A DNA stretch of 64,000 nucleotides from Rhyacophila brunnea (lineage: Eukaryota; Arthropoda; Insecta; Trichoptera; Rhyacophilidae), in NCBI GenBank assembly GCA_022495005.1, contig JAGYXB010000827.1, positions 124,001 through 188,000 of the forward strand, written 5' to 3'. A model generated the notes under the pieces. It made no database searches. It was not told where the DNA came from and saw nothing but the letters and a program-made list of their open reading frames with translations. A program made the translations under genes and the position numbers. Numbering within the stretch: position 1 is the first letter of the stretch; every line of letters starts with the position of its first letter. This document shows positions 1 through 11,600 of this stretch, one piece after another.

Positions 1-699
1 TAGTAGGTCTATATTTGAGATGTTTTTAAATTTTGTATTATAACGAATTGTTGTTGCTTAGTGAATATATTTTACTAATTAATTATTTAACTATCATAGA
101 GAATATATGTAAAATTTCATTAATCCATTAATATTCTTGCCTTTGTATCAAAGTCATTCGACCATAATTGATGGTCATGTTTATTAGTTTTCCTTTAATT
201 AATGATTATACTGTCTTTGAAAGCGCTTCAGATTGGCCCTATCTAACTAAACCAAATTTCGCTTTGGTTGGTCGGTTGTTTCAATTTGGAGTTACAAAGC
301 GGGCTGTGCCCCTGGTGTAAATTTTAGCATTCAAAAGGCCTCGGGATATCGGAATGTGCGGGGGATACAGAATAAGGGATGCTCTCCCAGTACACCGAGG
401 TGCCAATTGAATTAATTACAGATGCAGAAGTCGTTCCTCAAAAACCTATACACCCTTATGACTGGCGAAAACTGACACTACTATTGGAACGTGTGAATTT
501 TGCGATATAATATTATTCTGAATAGAGTATAGTCTCTTCAACATATCTGGAAGGCGATAGTGAAAGATTAAACTTGAAATTGTTTATTTTTTATTTATAT
601 CTAAAATATTGTTTATTTATTTATTAATGTTATATTGTGGCATTAAATATTTTGGAATATGAGCCATATGCATAATATCATACAATGTAAAAAATAACA
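1..699. other. Unassigned AT-rich DNA
   Basis: No coding signal or recognised repeat. A somewhat GC-richer block at about 225-450 contains a short perfect dyad (AACCAAA at 250-256 with TTTGGTT at 263-269). The rest is low-complexity A+T. Confidence 0.5.
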
Positions 700-935
700 C
701 GAAGAAGTGGGGATAATCCTATGATCTTTCAAACAGCGTGTTATAGTCTTATTTTGAGTTACCTCATCTCCACTTGCCATATATATGCAGTTGGGATTTG
801 TGCACGTCTGCTTTCCATGACGGTATAAAGGTTTCAGAAAGAAAATATTTTAGCGCCACACTTCCTTTTTCTGATAGGAAGCTGCACGGGACTGATGCAG
901 CAACTATGCACATTGGTGCTTAACACAATCACTGC
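700..935 (+). repeat. Diverged interspersed repeat R-A, copy 1
   Basis: This segment is recognisably similar to 58700-58870 on the same strand. Shared blocks run in the same order: a CATCTC-CACTTG/TACCCG block, then CATATATATG, then GATTTGTGCAC/GATTTGTACAC, then a CTTCC block. The two copies are strongly diverged, so this is an old dispersed repeat of unknown class, perhaps a LINE remnant. I could not recognise a protein in any frame. Confidence 0.4.
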
Positions 936-1036
936 GTACCTTTTAATTAATTTTTAATTTCCACATGTAAATAACATGCTAATTGCAACTAATGGCCGTT
1001 TAACGGTCAGCCGTATTGTCCGCGTCGAATGAGCTA

Positions 1037-1260
1037 TTAGGCTATACCTCAGTTGAGGCATGGTCTATAAAGATCGTGACTAGGCGATGCGCGGATTGCG
1101 GGTGCAAATGAAGCATGCCGAACGAAATATAATAATAATATAGTCATTGACATGTTTTCTTTTTCAAGTAAATGGGTAACGTTTTTAGTCATCTTTACGC
1201 GATTTAAAAATGAATACCCCCGTCGCCATCACGAAACAAATTGACGTGTTTCCAGCTCAA
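1037..1260 (+). repeat. Interspersed repeat R-B, copy 1
   Basis: The reverse complement of 53205-53476 matches this segment closely, including GGCATGGTCTATAAAGATCG, the AACGTTTTTAGTCATC block and CGTCGCCATCAC. The distant copy has about 55 extra bases in the middle. Neither copy has a usable ORF. The class of element is unknown, and the sequence is GC-richer than its surroundings. Confidence 0.6.
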
Positions 1261-3540
1261 CGTTCTTTCTCGGAATACCAGCGAGTCCAAAATATTCACT
1301 GATGTATCGTCTTAAAGAAAGAGTTTAGAAAATAAATTTTAAAAAACTTAGCTTGCTCTGTCGTCATTTATCTTTTGCAAAGTGAAGTGTCCTTTACACC
1401 CGTATAATGAAACTCTACCTAAACAGAGAAGTCAGGAGTTGGCATTGGTGAATCTATGGAGGGATCGGAAATATTCCGTCCTCAAGTGGTCAGCGCATGG
1501 TTGAGATGATTCTATGCGCATACCTTGCATGGACACTACAAACGACGAATTGAAAAGTATACAGTCGGTGTCTATACTAATAATTAAGTGAATGTTCGTG
1601 ATATACTAATATAGATATAAAATATTTGTCTTTGATTAGTTCCATGATAAGTACAAATAATAGCATTTAAAATTTGTCGTGTGTCTGTTCTGTTATAATT
1701 TTAAAACTATTAGACTAATCGTGATGAAACTTGTAACATTATTGGTATTTTTTTTTCTTTTAATATTCGATTCATATCTTGTGATCTAAAGTAACTTCTC
1801 GAAAATAACGCAAATGCAAAAAATCATCACGAGTAGGTAGTAGTCAGATAGTAGCGATGGGGTGGTGAAGTAAAAAGCGGCTAGAAAGTGAGTGCCTTAA
1901 TCCAATTTTTGTGTATTTCATTGAGTAGAAAAATGCTTTATTCTACGTAATATATCTATCTTTTATTTGCGTAGTTCACACGGCCATAGTCGCAGGCTGT
2001 CGCTAGGGATAAATAATGTTAATTTTATAGATATAATTAAATATAATTTAATAGAATAGAAAATATAAAAATAAAGTTATTTCACACAATATAGTACGAA
2101 AAATATTAAGTATTGGTCTATATAGGTAACAGAAAATATAAAATACAATATAAAATAATTTTTGTTAATAATTAGCTACTCAACCTGTTAAATACTTAAA
2201 AATACAAATTATTTATAGACAACCTTAAATTATGTTATCAAATAAGTTAACCGTATGATATAAAGCATCGTAAAATCTCACATATTTTATGAGATGGGGT
2301 ATATTAAAGACCGCAGACCTACGAGTGTTGAAAATGAAAATGATTAGTTACTAATATAAAGAATTTTAAATGGACTGACGAAAACACGAAATGATTTTTT
2401 TAAAATCGATCTATGGAAGTACAAAAAATTGACAAACAAAAGAAATGTAAGAGATTGTTTTAATTTTCATGGTTATAATAATTACGATTTATAAAGAAAA
2501 GAGTAATGAAATAAATATATTTCATACCTATTATATACAAACAATTAATTAAATATTTATTCTGGATTATTTCATATTTGGTTACGCCTACGGTATGAAT
2601 AGCAAATGCACATAGCTTATATTATTTTATATTTACATTAAAATAAATGTGTATATTATATTTAAAGTAATAACTATACGAAATTCTAATTAATTTAAGT
2701 TTTGTACTTTTCCGTGTGAATTGTTTTTGTGGTTCTTTTTATTCAAATTCGTACTAGATGTAACGTTCAAATTTGGATTTTTTGTTACTAATCTAAACGA
2801 TTCCGCTAGAAAATAGCAATATAAGAACAATTAGTATAAACATAGAATGGATCCTTATAGCTACATAATAATAATAATTGAAAAACAACATAATTATATA
2901 CATATTTTTATCCAGAAAATGATATTTAAATGTGTATATATAATATTATAATGCAATATCTACTCAGTGGCATATTATTTAAGGTGATTTAAAGAATACT
3001 ATTCATTTAGTTAATATGGAAAGAAAATTAGATATATTATTTTATCATAAAAAAATCATTTAATCTATGATATTACAAGATAGAGGGATTAAATTACATG
3101 GTGCATGTTTGTTAATATACCTACTAATATATTTTTTTGACATTTTGAAAACCAAGATACACCAATATCTTATTTAAGTCGATTTTGATGCAATACGTAG
3201 GTACGCAAACAACGATGACATATCAGTCCAACAAAAAAAATGTGTTGACTCACAGGTAAAAAAAAATCATATAATTATTCTTAATCTGGACAAATGATTT
3301 TCTATGTAATATGGTTTTTTATTATATTTAATTTTATATTACAAATCCCACCCATTCTATATTTTAAAAAAATCTCAAGTATGTATGTACTAGTTGTCTT
3401 TAAAACTTACCTACCACTTTACAGTATTTTTTCTAACAGTAGGTTGAGAGCTGAAAAAACCTTTAAGAATTTTAATGAATTAAATATAGGTATAATACTA
3501 ATATAATATGCAGCTTCATTGGCAAAAATACTAAATAACA
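1261..3540. other. Unassigned AT-rich DNA
   Basis: No convincing ORF, tRNA or multi-copy repeat seen. 1430-1560 is less AT-biased and may be an old repeat remnant. 1990-3500 is very AT-rich. Confidence 0.5.
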
Positions 3541-3735
3541 AAGCGCATCGCCTGGAGGTCTCGCCAACTCTTTTCGTACGAGTGTAGTAACGAGTAACGA
3601 ATAACGAATATAGTAATGGAACATGCGGCCGCAGGGTGACGGCGTTTCAGTGGCGTTAGCGACGTCGTTACGCCGTTTACGAGCCGTCGTTAGAGCTCTG
3701 ATCGTTAAGTAACAGCATTCGAAGGACACTACCGT
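3541..3735. other. GC-richer island with dyad
   Basis: A sharp local rise in GC and CpG in AT-rich surroundings. It contains near-tandem TAACGA units at about 3587-3608, a NotI-type GCGGCCGC at about 3627, and a near-perfect dyad GGCGTTAGCGACGTCGTTACG at about 3652-3672. An 85-codon minus-strand ORF (3472-3729) overlaps it but has no recognised similarity and probably exists because of the composition. It could be a repeat fragment or a regulatory island. Confidence 0.35.
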
Positions 3736-4126
3736 AACCGTTTCCGGAATGCAAAATATATTGATATGGAATCAATTAATTCAGCGTGTGCATATAATAT
3801 ATACAATTTTAGAAAGTATGAACGAAAAAAAATATTAAAACTATCGAATGAGTGTACTTGATAAAAATTTGGATCTAAATTGATATAACTTTTATACTTT
3901 GAGTAAATAACTAAAAAAGTAAAAAATGGAATACCTAGTAAAAAACTGAAATAAACTAGAATGTAAATAAATAATATTTTTTTTAAATAACTGTACCCTC
4001 GCTTTTTCGTACAAGCTGGTTGGAAGGGTTAGTTACATTGATGGCAGTAATTATATTCCTCCATTTATATCTTTATTTTTCTTTATGGCCAGAATTAAAT
4101 ATTTTTTGTAGATTTCTTGTGTTGTT
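3736..4126. other. Unassigned AT-rich DNA
   Basis: Low-complexity A+T. No gene or repeat recognised. Confidence 0.5.
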
Positions 4127-4390
4127 TTAAGATTTCTGAAGTTCAATTTCATACTTATGCTGTCTACATAGAGTTATGAGAGTCCATCGCTCCCTTTCTA
4201 GTATAGGGCAGTCGTTGATGAAATGCCACATAGTTTGAGATGTGTAGCAGTCACATGGACAACAGTAATCGTTTCTCAATTTAAATCTTTTTAGATAGAA
4301 TAAATAATGTTGAATGGGTAACATTCTGTGTTGTTCGAATGTACCAATGCTACTACTTCTTGGAAAGAGTTTAAGTAGTGTAAACTAATG
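4127..4390 (-). pseudogene. Non-LTR retrotransposon C-terminal fragment
   Basis: The 65-codon ORF at 4127-4324 reads like the extreme C-terminus of R1/I/Jockey-type LINE proteins: a cysteine/histidine cluster (CPCDCY at about residues 22-27, then TMWHFINDCP and ILERER). In those families this region is a zinc-knuckle-like Cys/His motif after the reverse transcriptase. Upstream, another frame continues with LINE-like codons to about 4390, so a frameshift is present. The fragment is truncated at both ends, has no promoter and is a decayed pseudogene. The family assignment rests on motif spacing only. Confidence 0.55.
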
Positions 4391-5316
4391 ACATTAGGTC
4401 AACTTATTACAGCATACGATCGAGCAAGATTTCTTGGAGGGTGGGTTTGATGTATTTGGACACTGCATTTAGCACGTGGGGTAGAAGTAAGTTATATTTA
4501 GATAAACTATTACATACGGTCACAGGTTATGTGGCTATTGAGGTTACGAAGACATCACCGCCCTGTTATACATATTATTCGATTACATGTTGTTTGAATA
4601 TGAGTTAACGTTATGGGTTGGTAATAAAAATGGCGTAATCGTGCGCCTTGCCTTTTTCCAATTGCCGTTTTTCAAAAAGTCCAGGTACTTTGTACTAGCA
4701 ATAGTAGCAATCTAGTGGCCGGGCGGCTAACGTTTCTATTGTTATATTTTGAAATTATGTTCTGAATGGGCGGTAATTTTGAATAAATAAAATTAAATTT
4801 GGTCTATTTAGGTCAACCAATTATCTAGTTAGGCTGTAATATCACAATGGTAATAGTAGGTATTTTTTTTATAAAATACGTGAAATCATTTAGTAAGTAT
4901 ATACGGTTAAAATGTTTTCCTATGTTTTGTAAATTTAATACTGTGTAACTACTTTACGTAATGAATTTTCATATCCTGAAAACTCTAAGATAATAAACCT
5001 ATTATACCTAGTCCAGTAGACTCGTGACTCATATAGAGATCGGTTGTCCACTCGCGAGGACTGTGAAAGATTTGTGTTCGAATCTAGTGCTGTCAATTTT
5101 TTTAGATCGTTCTTGAAGTACCTAGATTAAATTTTTCAAAATGACTTATTTTGAATTATGCTACTACTTTTGAATCTTGTATATTATTCAGTCTTGAATA
5201 ATCAAAAGGTAATGAATTATATCGGTACTTTATAATGGTAAATGAAAATATATAAACATCTATGTATTTTAATCGGAAAGAGCAATGTTTATTAAATGGC
5301 AACAATAATATTATTA
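4391..5316. other. Unassigned DNA with a tRNA-like remnant
   Basis: No gene seen. At about 5023-5098 a box-B-like GTGTTCGAATC follows a weak box-A-like region and is followed by a T-run. This may be a degenerate tRNA-derived SINE, but no cloverleaf forms. Confidence 0.3.
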
Positions 5317-5495
5317 ACCACCCACTTCCAGGTCTGGAAAATTCTCATGTTGTTTTACAATGTGTGTTTGGACCTATTAGGGTGGTGGACAAGGAGGTTT
5401 ACATTTTATATCTCATAAAAACAAAAATCTGTGAATACAACCTCTACCATGTGAAGGCCCACATTATAAACCTCTTAAGATCGGAGACACTGTAA
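5317..5495 (+). repeat. SINE-1 copy (5'-truncated body)
   Basis: Plus-strand copy of the window's most frequent repeat. It shows the family order from the CCAGGTCTGG junction after the tRNA-like head, through AATGTGTGTTTGGACC and the AAAACAAAAATCTGT block, to ACAACCTCTACC-GTGAAGGCCC and the degenerate terminal ATCGG. The tRNA-derived head is missing. The short ORF across it (5262-5495) is incidental. Confidence 0.8.
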
Positions 5496-8400
5496 AAAAA
5501 TCTATACAATTTTGTATTTCTTTATTATTATATTAAAAGGGACACTTAGCACATAGTATTTTTATTTTACCATCCTAAAGATGAATCGCCGTTTAGGCAA
5601 ACAATTACGTCCCATTCAAGAAGCTTTTTAAGCCGACTATCTGTAATATATTACAGCTTGACAAAAAACCGCTTAATTTCCATGAGCAAAACAAATGTGT
5701 CTTTCTTATACACACAGAGCGAGCTTAAGGTTTCACGTTTGAAATGCAAATTGAGCAAAATGGGCCAAATTATATGGCCAAATGAGCTCCCCTCCCCCTC
5801 ATCCTGTAGCCCGCGTTATTCTCTTCCTGTATTATTACTATACACTCGCAGTTTAATGGAGTGGACTTTCATTTTCACATTCAGACGAAGAGAGTTTAAT
5901 GGCGTAAAACAAAAAGCAGCCATGTGATATAGGTTCTCGTAAATAATTATCATGAATAAGCAAACACGAAATATCGGCAAGAAAAGCGATTAATCGAAAT
6001 AAATGCGATTCAGTTTTTGAAAGAATTTTTCTCATGCAATTAATTACCCTTGTAATGTTTGAAGTAAGTAAATTTTAAAAATAAAAAATCTTCCATGATT
6101 ATTATAATGTAATTCACAAACAAAAAATATTAATAATTAACACTTTATGCTTAACTATATTTAATTAACAATAATAAATAAGATTTTTAGTATTTAGCAT
6201 TCCATAAATTGTACACATATCATTTGGCACACTCAGGAACATAAAAGAATAGGTACAGTCATAGTTTAATTTGAAACATAGTAAGATTCATAGACATGGA
6301 ATAGTGTGGACTCTGGTGTTATGTGATAATAATTAGGAAAGAATGAGATAGTGGAAACACAAAATGGACAAAAGATGAACTCATTTTATTCTGAGAAAAA
6401 AGTACCATTTTCAAAAAATTTGTTATTAACAAATCGGGGAGGAGTTGTGACGTAAATGTGAAGTGATTTAGACAAAGGGGTAAAATATATTCTGATGAAA
6501 GGTAATTGTAGGATAGTGTTACGTCATTAAAAGACGACTCTCAGATGGGGGATGCTAAAAATAAAAAATCAAGAGCCACCTAGGAATCAAAAACAAAAAA
6601 TCGTCGCCAACATTAACGATTTTTTCGATCATCCGATGTGCTTGATATGATACAGATTATTTAACTGATAAAGCACAGTGACTGAAATCTGATTGATACA
6701 GGATCGAGTCCCGCTCAGGACCCATATTTTTCAGAAACATATTTTATTAATAGATAGGTATGTTGTATTACAAATTATATAATCTTTCATGTTCTTCTTA
6801 CAGACTCTACACAAGTTTTCTCTGGTAGGTACTGCCCTTTATAGAAATACACTTCTTAAAACAAAGTCTTTTGTTATTTCTATAATAATTTGTTTCAATA
6901 TCATTAATTAAATTAATTAAGAAATAGCCTAAAATACATCAGTTGAATATACCTCAGATATCAACCAACCAAAAATCTTTTCAAAAATATGACACCTTTC
7001 CATGAACATAAACCCATATCCACTTGATTCGCGATAATGTGTTTTACCAATTAAGCTACAATCGTCATATCTAGTTATGACGAAATTAACTTGCAGTTTT
7101 TACATATTAAAATGCTTTAGTTTTATTATGTTACTAGTTTATTTTTATTCGATTCTTGAAATTATATTTCATTATTACATCAACATCGCCCACTATTCTC
7201 AAACGTTTACAAGGAATGTATTTTTAGGTATTGGTCCCGAGTGTCTTTATTTAAAATAAGTCTAAGATATTCATGAAGAATTCGGTTCAATTCTCCCAAT
7301 CATTATACGATTCGCTTGCCCAATAAGTATAATCAATAATATCTGAATATAACTAAAAACTTCAATTTCTCTTGTCGATTTTTTTTCATTTTCACACGTA
7401 GAGTACGAGTCCTGAAACCGGACTTGCCTAGAGAATTATTTTGCAGTCGACCCCATGAATCTAAATGGGCTATTTTGCCAGCTTAATAAGTAAGCAAGTA
7501 TTTAGAACGACTGCACAAGTTTTTGTGATATTTTCAGCAACGAATGTAAATCAGTCAACATTTACACATTTTTAGATATCTAAAAATAGAAAAGGTATTG
7601 AATGAAAATATGCAATTACCTTGTTTGGGTATCCATTGTGCTTGAGGAGTTTCTTGCAACTCTTTCCCCTGTTGTCGTGGTAAAACTGCTGTTGGGCTTT
7701 ATCTCTTCTGTAGTTGGCTGACCAGCAACATGTGCGAGTTGGGGAAGGAGGAACCGCCTCTCTTGATTCCCCCATGACGTCACAAACTCAAAATTCCCTC
7801 TCCCCTCTACTCAAAAGTTTTATTTTCGTACTTAATCACTCCAGAACCTTGACAGCTCACAAAAATGTTGATTTAAGCGACTACTTCGAAAACTTTTTTG
7901 TTTTTCATTGTTCTAAACGTATAATCTAACTTTAAATTTTACTTTTTTGGCAGTTAATCCACGATTTTTAAAGCAAAACTTTTGTTTTAGTTTTTTATTC
8001 AAATTTACATTTGAAAATTTAATATTAACTCGTGTCAATTGTAGTGAATTTTTTCGAGTTTGACAGAAGTTCTTTTTACTTGAGCAAAATAATTCTTACA
8101 TAATTTAAATGGGAAAATTCTTTTATTCTAAATCGTAAGAAAACTTCTGTTAAAATAAATGACTAATCTAATACGTCTTCGACAGCATCTGTAAAAAATA
8201 CAATCCTTTAATAATGACACTTAAACATTTGACATTTAAATTATTATCTAAATAATAAAAATAGTTTGTGGAGTATTAAATATACATATACGAGAGTACG
8301 TAATCTCATAGTACAATCGCAAGTACTCATATTGGTATAAAAATAGAAAGAAACGTAAAGGCATAAAATGAGAAATGTAGAAAAGATTGACAATGCTCAA

Positions 8401-9880
8401 TGGTAAAGCTAGATTAATTAAATTGATTCTCAATATCGAGGCGTGTGATCGCGCTGTCTCGTGAAATTGACTATCAGTGAAACATGAATCTATAGAATAT
8501 ATAAAAATGAAATGAATATCAGTAGAATATAAAAGATGTTAAATAAGAAAACCTTGTAGGTATATATATTATTATTATATTAGTATAATATAGGGCGCCA
8601 AGTGTGATCTAAATTATGTATATGATGAAATACTGTAGATGTAAAGGAAACACTGTAATTTAAAGAGTTAACAATAGTTTATAAAAAGATAAAATACATA
8701 TTAATCTAATTAAAATAAATGAAGAGTTGAGACATGGTATTTACTAACAATGGAGACTCGTGATCAATGTTCGGAGATACAAAAAAAATATAAAAAAACA
8801 TTATGTATTAATGGAATGGTACGTCTTTCGGTATTCGCCGATTCTATATAAATTCCAAATGAAGCTACTTGTCGTAAATGTTAAACTGGATGCCGTCTGA
8901 GCGGCAACCGTCAAGGTATGCTGTTTATCAAAGAGATCCGTCTATGCAAGCAAGGTAAAAGTGACTGAGTCTTAGGAATATAAAGCCTCCTCAGACCCAC
9001 TATAAAAAAACTTTTTTGAAAAAATACGACGCCCGACGAGACTTACCTCACCTTACCATTAGATTCGTGCTAATGTACTTTATAAAAATATGCTACGGGT
9101 GTCCTACTTAATTATGATGAAGTTAAGTAGTACTTTTAAAATAATCACCGACGCCGGGATCACTCCAAATTTTATATAGATATGTGTATATCTGAGCGGT
9201 TTAAAATAATGTATATTCCATATAAAGAATTTTATATCCGTGAATTATTATTCATTGGAAAAAAGAAATAGTGTATTATTGTATTTATTCACTATTCCAC
9301 TTTGTTTCCACAAATTGGTTTTTATGTCATAGTATTTTTATTCTCATTCATTTTTGCTATAATGCAATAACGGTGGTTGCAATAGTATGTCGCATTATTA
9401 TTATATCAAATGCAGGTTTCATAAAAAAAATACTTACATTAATTTATAAGATATTTGTATCGCTTAAAAAAACATAAATTTTCCTAAGTAGGTACTCAAC
9501 CTGTTAGAAAGTAATTTTCATGGAAATTGCATTCTGCACAGACTTCGACAAAATATCTTCACAAACACAACACGTGTATATGAAAGTGCGGAAATTTTAC
9601 GGAAAATTCCGCTGTCAGCTTTCACCAGCATATTTCAGGAAAATTTAAATTCCAAGTTCATGGGAACTTTTTCATTACTCAAAATATTTAAAAAATACTT
9701 TCTAAATAATAATAATTATATTATTATGGTACTTAACATTAAAATATCTCAAGGTTTTAAAAGCTCCTTTATTTACTTCTAAAGTGTTTTGCTTTATGTA
9801 ATAATAACGTTTTTTCAGTATCTATACATAGTATTTATTATTTATATAATATAGTATATTATTTATATCTTCCGACTATG
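5496..9880. other. Unassigned AT-rich DNA
   Basis: No recognised gene. A tRNA-like trace lies at about 6665-6720 (box-B-like GGATCGAGTCC). GC-richer patches lie at about 5785-5820, 7620-7800 and 8880-9060, and none gives a recognisable protein. At about 9575-9610 an imperfect hairpin surrounds a GCGGAAATTTTACGGAAAATTCCGC-like dyad. The small ORFs here have no family features. Confidence 0.45.
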
Positions 9881-10084
9881 TCCGATCCTAATAAGATGAT
9901 ATGGGCCTCCACTGAGTGGAGGTTTGTATTAACAGATTTTGTTTTTACGAGAAATGGATGTCAGCCACCTGCTCAACCTATAAGGTCCATACTCTGACTC
10001 ATACAAAATTGAAAAACAATATGTGTACTTGCCAGACCCAAGATTCGAACCTGGGACCCACAATGCTATTAGACCGACGCTTAT
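9881..10084 (-). repeat. SINE-1 copy (truncated in the head)
   Basis: Minus-strand copy. Read on the plus strand it starts at the conserved 3' end (TCCGATCCTA-ATAAGAT), then a perfect palindrome CCTCCACTGAGTGGAGG, the core GTCCATACTCTGA, AACAATATGTGTAC, and the box-B complement GGATTCGAAC-type sequence (here AGATTCGAACCTGGG). The tRNA-like head stops after about 10084, where unrelated A+T sequence begins, so the 5' end is lost. Confidence 0.85.
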
Positions 10085-10322
10085 TTATATAAAATATATA
10101 GTATTTATTTAACAAGATAATATTGTGATGGTTGGAAAAGGTATAAAAAATAAAAGCATCCTAACAATGACTAAAATATATCTACCTATCTATCTAAAGC
10201 ATTAAAAATGAAAAAATAAAAAGAGAACATAATATAAACATACAAAAGCAGTGACAATACTGACAATACAATTATACATCTATAGAAGGTCAAAGAAGTA
10301 CACCGAGTTTGTTAAGGAGGCC
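10085..10322 (-). other. AT-rich stretch, probable LINE 3' UTR
   Basis: Lies just downstream of the minus-strand Jockey-like coding fragment. It contains a GATAGATAGGTAGATA-like short tandem run (on the minus strand) near 10175-10195, which could be the simple-repeat 3' end of that LINE. The boundary is not defined. Confidence 0.35.
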
Positions 10323-10800
10323 CTATTTTAAGAATTTATAAATTAGTGTCCACCTAAACTTACTCTCTCGCAAGTGGAATATATCAACACCCGAAGCAAT
10401 TTGGTTGAATATAGTTATCGCCCTCCCAATTGGCATTACCAGTGGCAGGTTGGTTCTGCACCTTGGGATAATAAACCAATGATGCTCTCTATTTTTAAGA
10501 TAGTTATCAGGGACATACAGGTTAATACTGCCAAGAATGGTAGAGTTCTCATTTATACCTCCTATAAGTCGAAAAAAATACGTATCTAAATAAATATCTC
10601 TTCTAAATTGCAGACTGCAGTATGTAATCATAGCTAAGAGAAAGTCAGTTGGATAAAGCCACGGATAGTATCCATATAACCTCATGTAAAGGAGTCTCAA
10701 AAATTTCTTCTGAACCCTCTCAACCATAAGGCCATACTTCAACTGATGCGGTGCCCAAACAATAGACCCACTCTCAAGCCTACTTTGAACTAAACCTCTT
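10323..10800 (-). pseudogene. Jockey-like LINE reverse transcriptase, C-terminal end
   Basis: The 139-codon ORF (10323-10742) carries the ERVQKKFLRLLY motif near its start, then YGYYP, the LQFRRD-type segment and a terminal IFNQIASGVDIFHL, matching the C-terminal 'thumb/tail' of Jockey/CR1-type reverse transcriptases. The same reading continues upstream to about 10800 in another frame (an LES/YGSIVWAP-type block), so a frameshift separates the two. The catalytic FADD region is absent: this is a 5'-truncated copy. It is the same general family as 34785-35925, whose protein has the matching ERVQNEFLR motif. It is non-functional. Confidence 0.8.
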
Positions 10801-11190
10801 AGTTATTTTGAGGATGAAATGGAAATAACCTACACTTAAAATCAATTATATAAAATACTGTCTAGATACAAATATTAAACTAGTTCATGTGGTATTTCTT
10901 AATTGTTTTTTATTAAATATAATATCGTCATCGACAATATTTGAAATAACAAGTGCGTAAGAGTTTGGACTATTAAATTGAAACCTTATCGAATTATTTG
11001 TATATCACTAATATGAAACCAGAGTGTTTTTACATTCGTTGAACTAGTAACTATGTAAAATGTATTATTCTCTGCATTGGCAGCGTAGTTCGAAAATAAA
11101 ATAAAATTAAAATGACTGCCTGCTATTTATGTATTTATTTGGTTATTTATTTACTATTACTTGCATGACTGCTAATTAAATAATTACAAT
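10801..11190. other. Unassigned AT-rich DNA
   Basis: Low-complexity A+T. No feature supported. Confidence 0.5.
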
Positions 11191-11600
11191 ATAAAAATAA
11201 CTTTTTATATACAACGTTTTTAAATTTTCTGTTGAATCATATAAACTTGACTTGACTAGCTTAAACGATAATAAAAATTGTATTTGATAGAAATAAGACT
11301 GAAATGTCATTTTGATACTCATGTTGTAGTAACGCACGTATATATTAATAATTTACTAACAACTAATAATAGTGGATTGGATTACGAATTTCTTCCGAAA
11401 TAACTTTTCATACAAAACAGAATTAACTGAAAATGAATTTAATTCTACTTAAAGATGGCCAAAAGTATTAAAAAATGAATTGATATCGTGTTCTTATATA
11501 TTTTAAATGTCTAGCTAGTCGGAAAGTTAATTAAAAATCGATTGCAAGATTTGTACCGGACAAATAAGAATACGACCTAATAAAAACGTTGTAAAAAACG
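11191..11600 (+). mobile_element. MITE-A copy 1
   Basis: Non-coding element of about 400 bp with inverted ends: ACAACGTTTTTA at 11211-11222 and its exact complement TAAAAACGTTGT at 11581-11592. It is closely similar throughout to 42019-42460 and, on the opposite strand, to 15373-15560. Shared internal blocks include ATATAAACTTGACTTGACTA and AGTGGATTGGATTACG. Sequence shared with the other copies starts some 15-20 bp outside the inner inverted repeat, so the true ends may be a longer imperfect TIR. This copy lacks about 17 bp present in copy 2 (the TTGCTAGGACC block). The superfamily is not assigned and no transposase is present. Confidence 0.75.

Noticed and set aside
5023..5098. tRNA-like sequence (also about 6665-6720, 54770-54810 and 57500-57560)
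   Set aside because: Only a box-B-like word is convincing; no cloverleaf and no second copy in the window.
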